A stretch of DNA of 64,000 nucleotides from Symbiopectobacterium sp051710525 (GCA_051710525.1 JBPESR010000010.1:38076-102075), one strand, 5' to 3'; positions 18,600-29,032 are shown, counted from the first letter of the stretch. The notes: a model not told the origin generated them from the sequence alone. Numbers and translations: made by a program.

Positions 18600-19085
18600 C
18601 GGCAGTATTGGCTGATTTAATAAACGCAAACGGGATCGCCGAGCTCACAGGTTTTCACAGCACTCAATGTGAATGTAATCGCGTTGCAGGGAATTCTGTT
18701 AAACAGATAGCGCCCGAGCGGTATATCACCAAGCGTTGTCAACGCCGACACAGAGGTGTCAAGGGCTGAAGGCGGAATCAAGCTTCTGGCGGCCACCCAG
18801 GCTGTCCATCACCGTAGATTATCACCTCTAGCAACCAATAACGCGCGCTGTCTGGTAACCCGCGCTGTTCATCACCCAGCATCTCAGTCACAATGTAACA
18901 ATTATAGTACGGTACCACCGTCAACTGTGTGCAACGTCGTTTCAGCCGCTGCGTCATCGAACCAGTTTCTTTCAGCCAGGTATCGACAGGGGATGGCAAC
19001 GCCATCGGCGTTTCTTTTATTAACCAATTGGTCGCGTGCAACCATTCTATGTTGCGCAGCCGTGTTAGCGCTGCATGGGCATATC
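18600..19085 (-). pseudogene. ubiC: Chorismate pyruvate-lyase UbiC, broken
   Basis: Remnant of the enzyme that converts chorismate to 4-hydroxybenzoate and pyruvate. The first part reads ALTRLRNIEWLHATNWL, then WLKETGSMTQRLKRRCTQLT and ARYWLLEVIIYGDGQPG. It then stops at a TGA in place of the conserved arginine-containing segment (ARTVVP), and fragments LGDIPLGRYLF and TCELGDPVCVY follow in other frames. The C-terminal RLRLSGKPLLLTELFLP region is not recognisable. The normal start codon is altered. It lies upstream of ubiA as in E. coli. Confidence 0.85.
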
Positions 19086-19208
19086 CCTACTCCAATGGTG
19101 GCTGGCGGAGCATGACGATGGCAGAGATACCGTTTTCGATATGTTGCGCTCTCATCACTCACGCCCGTGGTGTCGTCAGTCTTGCTCGCCGGGTTTGAAT
19201 ACATAACG

Positions 19209-19252
19209 CGGCACGTATTGTAGCGCACAACGGCACGTATTGTAGCGCACAA
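19209..19252 (+). repeat. 22-bp tandem duplication between ubiC and groL
   Basis: Identical copies at 19209-19230 and 19231-19252. The surrounding 400 bases (19086-19487) hold no gene I can identify. Confidence 0.93.
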
Positions 19253-19378
19253 ACATCAGGCCTCGGCACACCTTGCCACCGTTTGGTGCGCAATATGATA
19301 ACATTTTTTTAATCTTTGACAGCGCGTTGGCAAAATTTGATCGCCGCTTGCACAGAAAAAAGGCAAAAAACGGGACAT

Positions 19379-19414
19379 AAAAAAACACTATCTGATGATA
19401 TACCAGATAGTGTT
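19379..19414 (-). terminator. Intrinsic terminator of groSL
   Basis: Read on the minus strand, an 11-bp stem (AACACTATCTG) with a 9-nt loop is followed by a run of T (complement of 19379-19385). It lies about 75 bases after the groL stop. Confidence 0.85.
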
Positions 19415-19487
19415 CATGTTGAGCGTAGAAGCGTGTTGATGTCACTCATCCGGGCATCAGCGCGACGCGCGAGTGCCCGGCGTATGA

Positions 19488-21143
19488 TTACATCATACCA
19501 CCCATGCCACCCATACCGCCCATGCCACCCATACCGCCAGCAGCACCTAAGTCGCCTTTATCTTCTTTCGGCAACTCGGTCACCATACATTCGGTGGTGA
19601 TCATCAAGCCAGCAATGGATGCTGCATATTGCAGTGCAGAACGGGTTACTTTAGTCGGATCCAAAATACCCATGTCGATCATGTTGCCGTAAACTTCGGT
19701 TGCGGCGTTGTAACCGTAGTTACCTTCGCCCGCTTTCACGTTGTTCGCCACAACAGAGGGTTCTTCACCGGCATTTTCCACGATTTGACGCAGCGGAGCT
19801 TCCATCGCGCGCAGAGCAACACGAATACCCACGTTCTGATCTTCGTTTTCAGCTTGCAGATTGCGGATGGCATTGGCTACACGAATCAGCGATACGCCAC
19901 CACCGGCAACCACGCCTTCTTCAACGGCAGCACGGGTCGAGTGCAGCGCATCTTCAACGCGTGCTTTCTTCTCTTTCATTTCCACTTCGGTGGCTGCGCC
20001 GACCTTGATAACTGCAACACCGCCTGCCAGTTTAGCAACGCGCTCTTGCAGTTTTTCGCGATCGTAATCAGACGTTGCGTCTTCGATCTGCTGACGAATC
20101 TGACCAATTCGACCTTGAATAACCACTTCATCACCCACACCATCGATGATGATGGTGGTGTCTTTGTTGATCACAACGCGTTTTGCCTGACCCAGATCTT
20201 CCAAAGTGGCTTTTTCCAGTTCCAGACCGATCTCTTCAGAGATAACGGTACCCGCAGTCAAGGTAGCGATATCTTGCAGCATGGCTTTACGACGATCGCC
20301 AAAGCCCGGTGCTTTCACAGCGGCAACTTTAACGATACCGCGCATGGTGTTCACCACCAGCGTCGCCAGCGCTTCGCCTTCAACATCTTCTGCGATGATC
20401 AGCAGCGGTTTGCCTGCTTTGGCAACGGCTTCCAGTACCGGCAGCATTTCACGGATGTTGGAGATCTTTTTGTCAGCCAGCAGGATGAACGGGCTTTCCA
20501 GCTCAACAGAACCGGTTTCCGGTTTGTTGATGAAATACGGGGAGAGATAGCCGCGATCGAACTGCATCCCTTCCACAACGGCCAGTTCATCTTGTAAGCC
20601 GGAGCCTTCTTCTACGGTGATTACACCTTCTTTGCCCACTTTCTCCATGGCTTCAGCGATCAGTTTACCCACTGTGTCATCAGAGTTGGCAGAAATGGTA
20701 CCGACCTGAGCAATGGCTTTGGTGTCAGCGCAAGGGACGGACAGTTTTTTCAGTTCTTCAACCGCAGCGATAACAGCTTTATCGATACCGCGTTTCAGAT
20801 CCATCGGGTTCATGCTTGCGGCAACTGCCTTCAGGCCTTCGTTTACGATAGCCTGTGCCAGTACGGTAGCCGTGGTGGTGCCGTCGCCCGCTGCGTCGTT
20901 CGCTTTGGAGGCCACTTCTTTCACCATCTGAGCGCCCATGTTTTCGAACTTGTCTTCCAGCTCGATTTCACGCGCTACGGACACGCCGTCCTTGGTAATG
21001 ATCGGAGAACCAAAAGATTTATCCAGAACGACGTTGCGGCCTTTCGGGCCTAAAGTCACTTTTACTGCGTTAGCAAGAACGTTCACACCGCGCAGCATTT
21101 TTACGCGCGCGTCATTGCCGAATTTTACGTCTTTAGCTGCCAT
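19488..21143 (-). CDS. groL: Chaperonin GroEL (60 kDa)
   Basis: The ATP-driven tetradecameric folding chamber. The 551-aa frame begins MAAKDVKFGNDARVKMLRGV, contains the nucleotide-binding GDGTTTATVLA near residue 86 and ends in the flexible GGM repeat (GGMGGMGGMGGM-GGMM). Length is near E. coli GroEL (548 aa). It is 35 bases downstream of groS in the usual operon with a heat-shock promoter upstream and a clear terminator. No duplications. GroEL is commonly very highly expressed in insect symbionts (known in general, not shown here). Confidence 0.98.
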   Translation of the reverse strand: MAAKDVKFGNDARVKMLRGVNVLANAVKVTLGPKGRNVVLDKSFGSPIITKDGVSVAREIELEDKFENMGAQMVKEVASKANDAAGDGTTTATVLAQAIVNEGLKAVAASMNPMDLKRGIDKAVIAAVEELKKLSVPCADTKAIAQVGTISANSDDTVGKLIAEAMEKVGKEGVITVEEGSGLQDELAVVEGMQFDRGYLSPYFINKPETGSVELESPFILLADKKISNIREMLPVLEAVAKAGKPLLIIAEDVEGEALATLVVNTMRGIVKVAAVKAPGFGDRRKAMLQDIATLTAGTVISEEIGLELEKATLEDLGQAKRVVINKDTTIIIDGVGDEVVIQGRIGQIRQQIEDATSDYDREKLQERVAKLAGGVAVIKVGAATEVEMKEKKARVEDALHSTRAAVEEGVVAGGGVSLIRVANAIRNLQAENEDQNVGIRVALRAMEAPLRQIVENAGEEPSVVANNVKAGEGNYGYNAATEVYGNMIDMGILDPTKVTRSALQYAASIAGLMITTECMVTELPKEDKGDLGAAGGMGGMGGMGGMGGMM

Positions 21144-21178
21144 GGTTTATTTTCCTTAAATTCTTTCGATTTAGATGA

Positions 21179-21472
21179 TTACGCTTCAACAATCGCTAGG
21201 ATGTCGCTTTCAGACATGATCAGGACTTCTTCGTTGTCGATCTTCTCGGCTTTCACGCCATAGCCATCATTGAAAATGATGATATCGCCAACTTTCACAT
21301 CCAACGGTTTTACGTCGCCGTTTTCCAGAATGCGGCCATGGCCCACTGCCAGTACTTCACCACGGGTAGATTTAGCCGCAGCAGAACCGGTCAAAACAAT
21401 ACCGCCAGCAGATTTTGACTCGACTTCTTTACGCTTAACGATCACGCGATCATGCAATGGACGAATTTTCAT
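21179..21472 (-). CDS. groS: Co-chaperonin GroES
   Basis: Heptameric lid of the GroEL chamber. The 97-aa product from ATG at 21472 (MKIRPLHDRVIVKRKEVE) has the same length as E. coli GroES and includes the mobile loop (SKSAGGIVLTGSAA). An upstream in-frame ATG nine codons earlier exists, but the AAAGGAGAG ribosome binding site sits just before 21472. First gene of the groSL operon. Confidence 0.97.
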   Translation of the reverse strand: MKIRPLHDRVIVKRKEVESKSAGGIVLTGSAAAKSTRGEVLAVGHGRILENGDVKPLDVKVGDIIIFNDGYGVKAEKIDNEEVLIMSESDILAIVEA

Positions 21473-21578
21473 TGATAACTCTCCTTTGAGAAAGTCCATA
21501 TCAGTTTGGGATTAACGCCGGGTACATACTCATACGGGTACATACTCCTCATACATCATACCCGCCTTGTGAATTCCT

Positions 21579-21606
21579 ATATGGGGACGATTCGCTTCCC
21601 TTCAAG
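21579..21606 (-). promoter_or_regulatory. Sigma-32 heat-shock promoter of groSL
   Basis: On the minus strand CCCTTGAAG (with the core CTTGAAG at 21600-21606) is followed after 13 bases by CCCCATAT (21579-21586). This fits the sigma-32 pattern CTTGAAA-N13-CCCCATnT and corresponds to the known E. coli groE promoter. The transcript leader is about 100 bases; a short imperfect duplication (CGGGTACATACTC, 21519-21547) lies within it. Confidence 0.88.
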
Positions 21607-21704
21607 GGAGAAGAAGGATTTTTTTTGCGATAGTGATGAAATTCTGATGAGATGAAATAAAAAATATATAAAGCATACAGTTAATATCTTTTTCTCAATC
21701 AGTA

Positions 21705-22178
21705 TCATTGATCTTGATCATCTTTTTTGTGCTCAAGATTTTTGCAATCGTTATCTTTGCGGTAAAACTCACCGTCAAAGGTATTGCCGTTACTGCCGGA
21801 CGATGTGGTGCCAGCGTCGCGCCAAATGTGCAGATGAGGCATCAGTTTGACCGTTAACCGCTTTTGCACCGGGGGCAACAACAGCAGCAATCCAAGGAAG
21901 TCAGTAAAAAAACCTGGCAGCAGCAGCAAAAAGCCCACCAATACCAGCGATACGCTTTTGACCATTTCCGCCGCAGGACTCTCTCCCGCCACGATTTTTT
22001 GCTGCATCTGAATAAACGTTTTCACGCCCTGATTACGCACCAGAGAAACGCCAATACACGAGGTGAACACCACCAGCAGCAACGTCACCGCGACGCCCAG
22101 TACTTCCGCAACGCGGATGAACAGTGAAATTTCAATGTAGGCAAAAAGAAAGAGTAGGAATAGCGGTAACCAGCGCAC
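21705..22178 (-). CDS. fxsA: Membrane protein FxsA
   Basis: Inner-membrane protein of the FxsA family, in E. coli involved in overcoming phage T7 exclusion by the F plasmid; its cellular role is otherwise unclear. The 157-aa frame starts MRWLPLFLLFLFAYIEISLF, has SLVRNQG and LLLLPGFFTDFLGLLLLLPP, and ends in a charged tail. Length and order next to groSL match E. coli. The frame is intact. Its upstream region carries the 23-bp repeat array and IS1 copy C. Confidence 0.93.
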   Translation of the reverse strand: MRWLPLFLLFLFAYIEISLFIRVAEVLGVAVTLLLVVFTSCIGVSLVRNQGVKTFIQMQQKIVAGESPAAEMVKSVSLVLVGFLLLLPGFFTDFLGLLLLLPPVQKRLTVKLMPHLHIWRDAGTTSSGSNGNTFDGEFYRKDNDCKNLEHKKDDQDQ

Positions 22179-22257
22179 TGGATTCTCCTGATTTATTTAA
22201 CTGATTATTATAAAAGGACTAATACTATCGATGCCTGCATGACTCACCGCCTGCCGT

Positions 22258-22349
22258 CATCTGTTGTGCATCCGGCCATTCATCTGTTGTGCATCCGGCC
22301 ATTCATCTGTTGTGCATCCGGCCATTCATCTGTTGTGCATCCGGCCATC
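22258..22349 (+). repeat. Four tandem copies of a 23-bp unit before IS1 copy C
   Basis: CATCTGTTGTGCATCCGGCCATT units at 22258-22280, 22281-22303, 22304-22326 and 22327-22349 (last base changed) run head to tail without spacers. It lies in the fxsA-aspA intergenic region 23 bases before the IS1 end. Confidence 0.95.
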
Positions 22350-22372
22350 ATGAAGACATATCACCCGAGATC

Positions 22373-23195
22373 GGTCAAGTATTCAATGAGTTGATTACAG
22401 TGTAAAATTTCTGATTTTAGATGTGGAGATACAGTGGCTAACGTTGATGTAAGATGCCCGTTTTGTAACAGACAGCCTCTGTAAAAAAACACGGTTATGG
22501 CAAAAGTGGCCATCAGCGTTACCGTTGTCAGTCATGTAAACGCACCTTCTAGCTCGATTATTCCTATCTAAACGCACCTTCTAGCTCGATTATTCCTATC
22601 GTGCCTGCCAACAGGAAATTACAGACCAAGTCATTGACTTGGCAATGAATAATGCGGGTATTCGTGATACTACCCGGGCGTTACATATTAGTATCAATAC
22701 CATCGTGCGTACTTTAAAAAAACCCTCGCCCTTTAAAAAACCCTCGCCGCGAAATGTAACAACGCTGCCACTGGATAACCTGAAATTCAACTGATTTGCG
22801 AAGTGGATGGAAGTGGATGAGATGTGGTCATTTGTTGGCAACAAAAAAAACGACAGCGCTGGCGGTGGTATGCATGGGAGCCGCTTTTGAAGCGGATTAT
22901 CGCTCATGCATTTGGCTTTTTAAGCAAGAAAACGCTGCGTAATTTTGGCTTTTTAAGCAAGAAAACGCTGCGTAATTTGCTGAGACTGTTCTCGGGTTTC
23001 AGAGTGGCATTTTGGTGCACTGATAGCTACAGGGCTTACAACGACGAACTTCTAAAAGCAAAACACATTGTTGGCAAACTGTATACACAGCGTATTGAGC
23101 GTGAAAATAGCGTATTGAGCGTGAAAATCTGACGCTGCGCAACCGATTGAAACGCCTCACGTTTGATGCTGTATCAACTTATTGAATACATGACC
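22373..23195 (+). mobile_element. IS1-family element, copy C (decayed)
   Basis: About 823 bp with a perfect left terminus (GGTCAAGTATTCAATGAGTT). Internal duplications occur near 22546-22600, 22715-22745, 22801-22815, 22912-22978 and 23090-23125. The insB 3' end is missing about 85 bases (jump after GCAACCGATTGAAACGCCTC to the right end). It separates fxsA from aspA. Confidence 0.92.
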
Positions 23196-23217
23196 AAGGA
23201 TTCAATAGAAGGCTCTC

Positions 23218-24676
23218 ATGTCAGACAACATCCGTATTGAAGAATACCTGTTAGGTACCCATGAAGTTCCCGCCAATGCCTACTATTGCATTTATACCCT
23301 GCGGGCAATTGAAAATTTTACATCAGCAACCACAAAATTAACGATATCACAGAATTCGTGCGTGGCATGGTGATGGTCAAAAAATCCGCTGACCTGGCAA
23401 CCGCGAGCTGAAAACCATTCCCGCCCAATTGCCGATACGATTATCCGTGCCTGCGATGAAGTGTTGCACAACGGCAAATGCATGGATCAGTTCCCAGTTG
23501 ATGTGTATCAGGACGGCGCAGGCACCTAGTGAACATGAACACCAACGAAGTGCTGGCCAATATTGGCTTGGAGCTGATGGGCCATATTGGAGCTGATGGG
23601 CCATAACAAAGGTGAATACCAGTACTTCAACCCTAATGATCATCTGAACAAGTGCCAGTCCACCAACGATGCCCCTGTATTGCGGTGTACAGCGCCATCC
23701 TGACGCTGGTAGAAGCTATCACCCAGTTGGCGGATGGATTTGAGCGCAAGGCCAAAGAATTTGAAACCATCCTGAATATGGGGCCTACCCAGTTACATGA
23801 TGCGGTGCCGATGACGTTGGGTCAGAAATTCCACGCTTTATCCGTGCTGCTTAACGAAGAGAACAAAAACCTGCTGCGTACAGGCGAGTTGCTGCTGGAA
23901 GTCAATCTGAGCGCGACGGCCATCGGCACACGGTTAAACACACCGGACGGTTACCAACAGAGTTGGCGGTACAATGCCTGGCAGAACTGAGCGGACTGCC
24001 GTGCGTGCCGGCCGAGGATTTTCTCCGACTGCGGCGCTTACGTGATGGTACACGGTGTGCTGAAACGTCTGGCAGTGACTGAAACGTCTGGCAGTGAAGA
24101 TGTCGAAAATCTGTAACGACCTGCGCCTGCTCTCTTCGGTCCGCGCGCTGGCCTCAATGAAATCAACCTACCGGAATTCCAGGCAGGCTCTTCCATCATG
24201 CCAGCCAAGGTCAATCCGGTGGTACTGGAAGTGGTAAATCAAGTGTGCTTCAAGGTGATCGGCAACGACACCTGCGTCACCATGGCATCCGAAGCGAGTC
24301 AGTTGCAGCTCAACGTGATGGAGCCGGTTATCGGTCAGGCAATGTTTGAATCAATCAATATTCTACCAACGCCTGCCACAACTTGTTGGAAAAATGCGTT
24401 AACGGCATTACCGCCAACAAAGCGGTATGCGAAGCATACGTGTTCAACTCCATCGGCATTGTCACCTGCTTCAACCCGTTTATTGGCCACCACAATGGCG
24501 ACATTGTCGGCAAGATTTGCGCAGAAACCGGCAAGAGCGTGCGTGAAGTGGTGCTGGAGCGCGGTCTGCTGACCGAAAGCGAACTGGATGATATTTTCTC
24601 AATACAAAACCTGATGCACCCAGCCTACAACAGCCTACAAGGCCAAACGTTACACGGATGACAACGGCGCATCTTA
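23218..24676 (+). pseudogene. aspA: Aspartate ammonia-lyase AspA, broken
   Basis: Remnant of the enzyme that deaminates aspartate to fumarate. Starts MSDNIRIEEYLLGTHEVPAN, and the fumarase/aspartase signature SSIMPAKVNP is still readable near 24192, as is the C-terminus LDDIFSIQNLMHPAY followed (in another frame) by KAKRYTDDNGAS. Many frameshifts and several duplications (about 23567-23600, 24060-24095, 24625-24645) break it. Upstream gene of dcuA, as in E. coli, where the pair serves anaerobic fumarate generation. Confidence 0.94.
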
Positions 24677-24827
24677 AGCGTTCGATCGGTTAACCTAGCG
24701 CGTCTCGCCATCGGGCGCGCTAGCGTTACTCCTGACAGACACGTCGGAATTTTACGGGCGTGCCTTTTTTGTGGCCTCAGGTTTGCTCATAACTATAAGA
24801 ATTTCTTATCTAAAAAGGAGCATTACT

Positions 24828-25879
24828 ATGTTTTCCTTTGAGTTGGTTATCGTTTTGTTGGCTATCTACCTCGGTGCACGGCTCGGTGGGATAGGTATCG
24901 GTTTTGCGGGCGGTGTTGGCGTTTTGGTTCTGACACTGGTATTTCAAATTAACTCGGTGCCATTCCCTTCGACGTGATTCAAATCATCATGGCGGTGATC
25001 GCCGCCATCGTGGCCATGCAGGTCGCGGGAGGGATGGATTAATCGCCATCACTGCCTCACCGATTTCAGCTGCCCTGGTTTTCGTTGCCAGCATTCTTGA
25101 ACCAAAAGGCGTTAGCTATCTGCTGCTGCTCGTAATCTGTATCCCTATGACCTTGTGCGCGGTGTTGCTTACCGCCGTGGTGACCAATTTTCTGGGCAAG
25201 GAATTGAAAGACGATGAGATTTACCAAGCACGGTTGGCAAATGGTGAAAACGTGCTGCGCGGCTGATGAAAACGTGCTGCGCGGCATTAGCCGCTGGAGA
25301 TAAAAACGGAGACCAGGCGCTCTGTACTGCTGTTTTAGTGGGTATTGTCACGGTGATATTTTACGCCACCGCCATCAGCGATACCGTCGGGCTCATCGCC
25401 AAACCTATACTGCCCCGTTACGTACTATACTGCCCCGTTACGTAAAAGCTCACATCGGTGAAATTCAGGGCACGGCAGGCGCATTGTTGCAGAATTACCC
25501 GTGGATTCTGGCGGTAATTTTGTGGATTCTGGCGGTAATTTTGTTGTGGATTCTGGCGGTAATTTTGTTTTTGCCTCGACACTTTTTTGCCTCGACACTG
25601 CTCTACTCACAGGCAGCAATAGCCAAAACGCTAACGCTGATGCCTGCGGAGTTATTGTTGGGCGTCACGCCAGTCACTGTCGTGGCGTCTTTTGCCGCGG
25701 TGTCAGCGCTGTTCGTGTTGCCCACATATCCTACGCTGCTCGCCGCCGTGGAAATGGATGACACCGGTTCAACTCGCATCGGCAAGTACGTCTTCAACCA
25801 CGCGTTCCTGGTGCCTGGCGTTATGGCGATTACACTATCCGTTATCTTTGGCTTTATTCTGGGGAATCTGGTGCTCTAA
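24828..25879 (+). pseudogene. dcuA: C4-dicarboxylate antiporter DcuA, broken
   Basis: Inner-membrane aspartate/fumarate-succinate exchanger. Starts MFSFELVIVLLAIYLGARLG after AAAAAGGAG. After a frameshift near 24965 it reads IIMAVIAAIVAMQVAGGMD, then jumps (about 100 codons missing) to AITASPISAALVFVASI. A 21-bp unit is present three times at 25501-25566 and a second duplication lies at about 25565-25595. The C-terminus (FVFASTLLYSQA region, LPTYPTLLAAVEMDDTGSTR) remains. Follows aspA as in E. coli. Confidence 0.93.
25501..25566 (+). repeat. Three tandem copies of a 21-bp unit in dcuA
   Basis: GTGGATTCTGGCGGTAATTT units start at 25501, 25522 and 25546; the third is separated by three extra bases. 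The protein would repeat WILAVIL three times in a membrane helix. Confidence 0.93.
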
Positions 25880-25987
25880 CGTCAATCAGGTATTTACCCC
25901 AGGCGTCGCTCCCCAGCATCCATTCCCCTCAACCCCCCAAGAATGGTATAGTACCCCCCAGTTTCTCTTTCATTCATTGGGATGACC

Positions 25988-26320
25988 ATGGAAAATCCTG
26001 TAAGCTGCACCGCCATCGTTGTCCTGTGTACTGCACCTGACGAACCCATAGCACAACAGTTGGCTACGGATGTGCTCAATACCGGGCTGGCAGCCTGTGT
26101 CACAGTACTACCTGGCGCGCACTCTTTCTATGTCTTGGAAGGTAAGCTGGAGCAGCAACAGGAGGTGCAACTGGTGATCAAGAGCGATACCTTGCAACAA
26201 CTTGCGCTGCTGCAACGCCTGAAACAACAACACCCTTATCAAACGCCGGAACTTCTGGTGGTTCCGATCACGGATGGCGACAAAGATTACCTGACATGGC
26301 TAACCGCATCCTTACGCTGA
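25988..26320 (+). CDS. cutA: CutA1 divalent-cation tolerance protein
   Basis: Small trimeric cytosolic protein linked to copper/divalent cation tolerance in E. coli; biochemical role not settled. The product has TAIVVLCTAPDEPIAQQLA, PGAHSFYVLEGKLEQQQEVQ (family signature) and PYQTPELLVVPITDGDKDYL. Length (about 110 aa) matches E. coli CutA (112 aa). ATG at 25988 is preferred, as the ATG at 25982 overlaps the GGGA ribosome binding site. The 3' end overlaps the dsbD start. It is intact between two broken genes. Confidence 0.92.
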   Translation: MENPVSCTAIVVLCTAPDEPIAQQLATDVLNTGLAACVTVLPGAHSFYVLEGKLEQQQEVQLVIKSDTLQQLALLQRLKQQHPYQTPELLVVPITDGDKDYLTWLTASLR

Positions 26321-28059
26321 TCCTACTGTTAAGCACGCTGATCTACCCTCAACTGGCAGGCGCATCCCTGTTTTCGCCGTCATCTCCGGTACAAAACAAC
26401 CGCTTTTAGACGGTAGATCGCGCATTTGCTTTTGATTTTCAGCAACAGCAAGAGACGCTGACGCTACGCTGGTAAATACAACCGAGCTATGCGACAAAAT
26501 CAGTCTTACTCCCGAACAAGCCGTACTCGGCGACATATCCATACCCACCGGCCTGCCGCACAAGGACGATTTTTTTTGGCGAAGTGGCAATCTTTCGCGA
26601 TAGCCTCACAGTAACCGTCCCTATTACGCAGAGCACAGCGGGCGCAACGGTGCGTGTTACCTATCAATCATGGCTGTGCCGATGCAGGTTTTTGCTACCC
26701 ACCTGATACGCGGGAAATTCCATTAACGGGAAATTCCATTAATAATTAAGTGCAGTGACCGCAGGCCGCCTGCCAACGTCCAGCAATACAGCGCCAACCG
26801 TCACAGCACCTGTAGCACCAACACAGTTGCCATCAGTTGCCATTTTCTCCACTTTGGGCGTTGTTAATCGGTATCGATGTTGCCTTCACCCCCTGCGTAC
26901 TCCCGATGTACCCACTGATTTCCTGGCTGATTCTTGGACGGAAACAGCAATTATCCGCGCGCCGTACCCTGCTGCTGGCGTTCACCTATGTGCAAGGCAT
27001 GGCGCTGACCTACACGTTGCTCAGCATGATCATCGCGGCAGCATGACTGCGCTTTCAGGCGGCGCTACAGCATCCGGCTGTGTTGATCGGCTTGTCACTG
27101 CTGTTTATCGCCCTCGCGCTGTCGATGTTTGGCCTCTATAACCTACAGATATAACCTACAGATGCCCTCTGCCATACAAACCGTCTGGCACAGTGGAGCA
27201 ATCGGCAACAAAGGCGGGTCTCTTGGCGGATTCTTTTGCATAATAGGGGCATTGGCTGGGCTGATTTGCTCGCCTTGTACCGCGCCATCCTGCTCTATAT
27301 TTTTGTGCGCAAAGCGGTAATAGCGTCGCCGGTGGCGGCATTCTTTATCTCTACGCGCTCGGCATGGGCTTGCCTCTTATCGCAGTAACCCTGTTTGGCA
27401 ATCGCTTTTTACCCCGCAGTGGCCTCTGGATGCAGCATACCAAAACCGCTTTTGGGTTTGTCATTCTGGCCTTGCCAATTTTTCTGCTGGAAAGCGTTGT
27501 AGGCGATATCTGGGGAGCGCGCCTGTGGCGCCTGTTGGTGATTTCCTTCCTGAGTTGGCTGATCATGCTGGGTTTGCGCAGCCATTGGCGCGGTATACGT
27601 TTGATACAACTGTTGCTTTTGATTGGTGCCGTGACCGCCGCTCGTCCACTGCAAGAGTGGCTAATGCCGTCATCAAGCCAAGCCAGCACCGCTCACACCA
27701 CTTCCCTGCCATTTACACCGGTGCATAATCTGGAGCAAGTAAACCAATCTCTAGCGAGCAGCCAGCGACCTGCCATGCTGGATTTGTATGCAGACTGGTG
27801 TGTAGCCTGCAAAGAGTTTGAGAAGTACACCTTCAGCGATACGGACGTCAAACAGGATCTGGCCAGGTTTCAAATTCTTAAGGCGGATGTGACCGCCAAC
27901 AACGAGCAGCAAAATGCATTGCTAAAAAAATTTCAGGTTATAGGGTTACCAACCCTACTCTTTTTTGACAGTAATGGCCGGGAGATTCCCGACTCACGCA
28001 TTACAGGGTTTATGAATGCCGAGGCGTTCCAGGCTCATTTGCAAGAACTGGGGCAATAG
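26296..28059 (+). pseudogene. dsbD: Thiol:disulfide interchange protein DsbD, broken
   Basis: Membrane protein that passes electrons from cytosolic thioredoxin to periplasmic DsbC and others. Signal peptide MANRILTLILLLSTLIYPQ, a TAG at 26407, then FAFDFQQQQETLTLRW and more frameshifts through the N-terminal domain. The membrane domain keeps AFTPCVLPMYPLISW and LICSPCT in separate frames. The last 231 codons (27364-28059) are open and include the thioredoxin-like domain with the WCVACKEFEKYTF active site. Overlaps cutA by 25 bases. Confidence 0.94.
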
Positions 28060-28101
28060 GCCACTGTGACGATGGTGGCCCCACTCTGAATCAATGGGGA
28101 T

Positions 28102-28691
28102 ATGATGCAACTACAGCTGGACGAGGTACTTGAGAACGCGCTGATCTTACTGGAACAACAGGGCGTTGCCGCCTTAACGTTAGACACCCTGGCTGAGAAG
28201 CACAGCATTATCGCCGAAGCCATGACCGCCTTATGGCCAGATCGTGAAGCACTTCTCTATGATTACCTGCGGCACCATAGTCAGCAGGTGGATACTTGGC
28301 GACGCCAGCTGTTACTATACTAGATGAAGCGCTCTACGTTGAGGAGAAGCTGCTGGCACGCTATCAGGTATTGCATGAAGCGTTGCAAAACCAACGCTAT
28401 CCCGGCTGCTTGTTTATTGCCGCATGCAGTTTCTATCCTGATATCCATCACCCCATCCATCAGATTGCAGAGCGTCAAAAACAGGCATCGCTCCACTACA
28501 CGCGAAAACTGATGGCGCAGTTGGAAACGGACGATCCTGAAATGGTCGCTCAGCAGATGGAATTGATCCTCGAAGGTTGCCTGAGTCGATTGATGGTAAA
28601 ACACCACGCGGATGACATTGCAACCGTCCGCCGTCTGGCGGAGGATGTATTGCGTTTTGCACTATGCCGCAAAAACGGTGCACTGACCTGA
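28102..28691 (+). pseudogene. yjdC: TetR-type regulator YjdC, frameshifted
   Basis: Two frames, 28102-28323 and about 28320-28691, together give a 190-residue TetR-like protein (VLENALILLEQQGVAALTLD ... RYPGCLFIAACSFYPDIHHP ... GCLSRLMVKHHADD) matching E. coli YjdC, which also follows dsbD. The break is a 5-bp tandem duplication, TACTA at 28313-28317 and 28318-28322. Removing one copy restores QLLLDEALYVEEKLL. This single change makes it one of the freshest pseudogenes here. Confidence 0.9.
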
Positions 28692-28821
28692 CAGAACCGG
28701 GGCCGCAACGCTGAGAAATGCGTCATCCTGACTGAAAAGTCGGCAATCAACGTGGTTTTGATGCTTTTCCTGCACAAACCCGTTGACGGCAAGCGGCCAA
28801 TACGGTTTAATACGCCCCGTT

Positions 28822-28897
28822 GCTCGGATAGCTCAGTTGGTAGAGCAGGGGATTGAAAATCCCCGTGTCCTTGGTTCGATTCCGAGTCCGGGCACCA
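28822..28897 (+). tRNA. tRNA-Phe, anticodon GAA
   Basis: 76-nt cloverleaf with encoded CCA. The anticodon loop is TTGAAAA (GAA), the T arm CTTGG-TTCGATT-CCGAG. The acceptor stem GCTCGGA pairs with TCCGGGC with one T-G pair replacing the C-G of E. coli pheU. It follows yjdC exactly as pheU does in E. coli. Confidence 0.95.
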
Positions 28898-28963
28898 CTC
28901 TTCCTTTTTTATGCCTCCCTATACGTTCCTATAAATCCCTATATGTACTTAAATATTATGATG

Positions 28964-29032
28964 ATGTAAGCAGAGTGGCGTAATGATGTAATGTAAGCAG
29001 AGTAGCGTATGTAATGTAAGCAGAGTGGCGTA
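28964..29032 (+). repeat. Three copies of a 19-bp unit after tRNA-Phe
   Basis: ATGTAAGCAGAGTGGCGTA at 28964-28982, a one-base variant at 28991-29009 and an exact copy at 29014-29032. Noncoding; nothing else is seen between the tRNA and the IS3 element. Confidence 0.9.

Noticed and set aside
19629..20597. 322-codon plus-strand open frame opposite groL
   Set aside because: It is a shadow of the high-GC, biased codon use of groL; the peptide has no recognisable family features.
22258..22349. CRISPR array
   Set aside because: The four 23-bp units are directly adjacent with no unique spacers and no cas genes are nearby; it is a simple tandem repeat.
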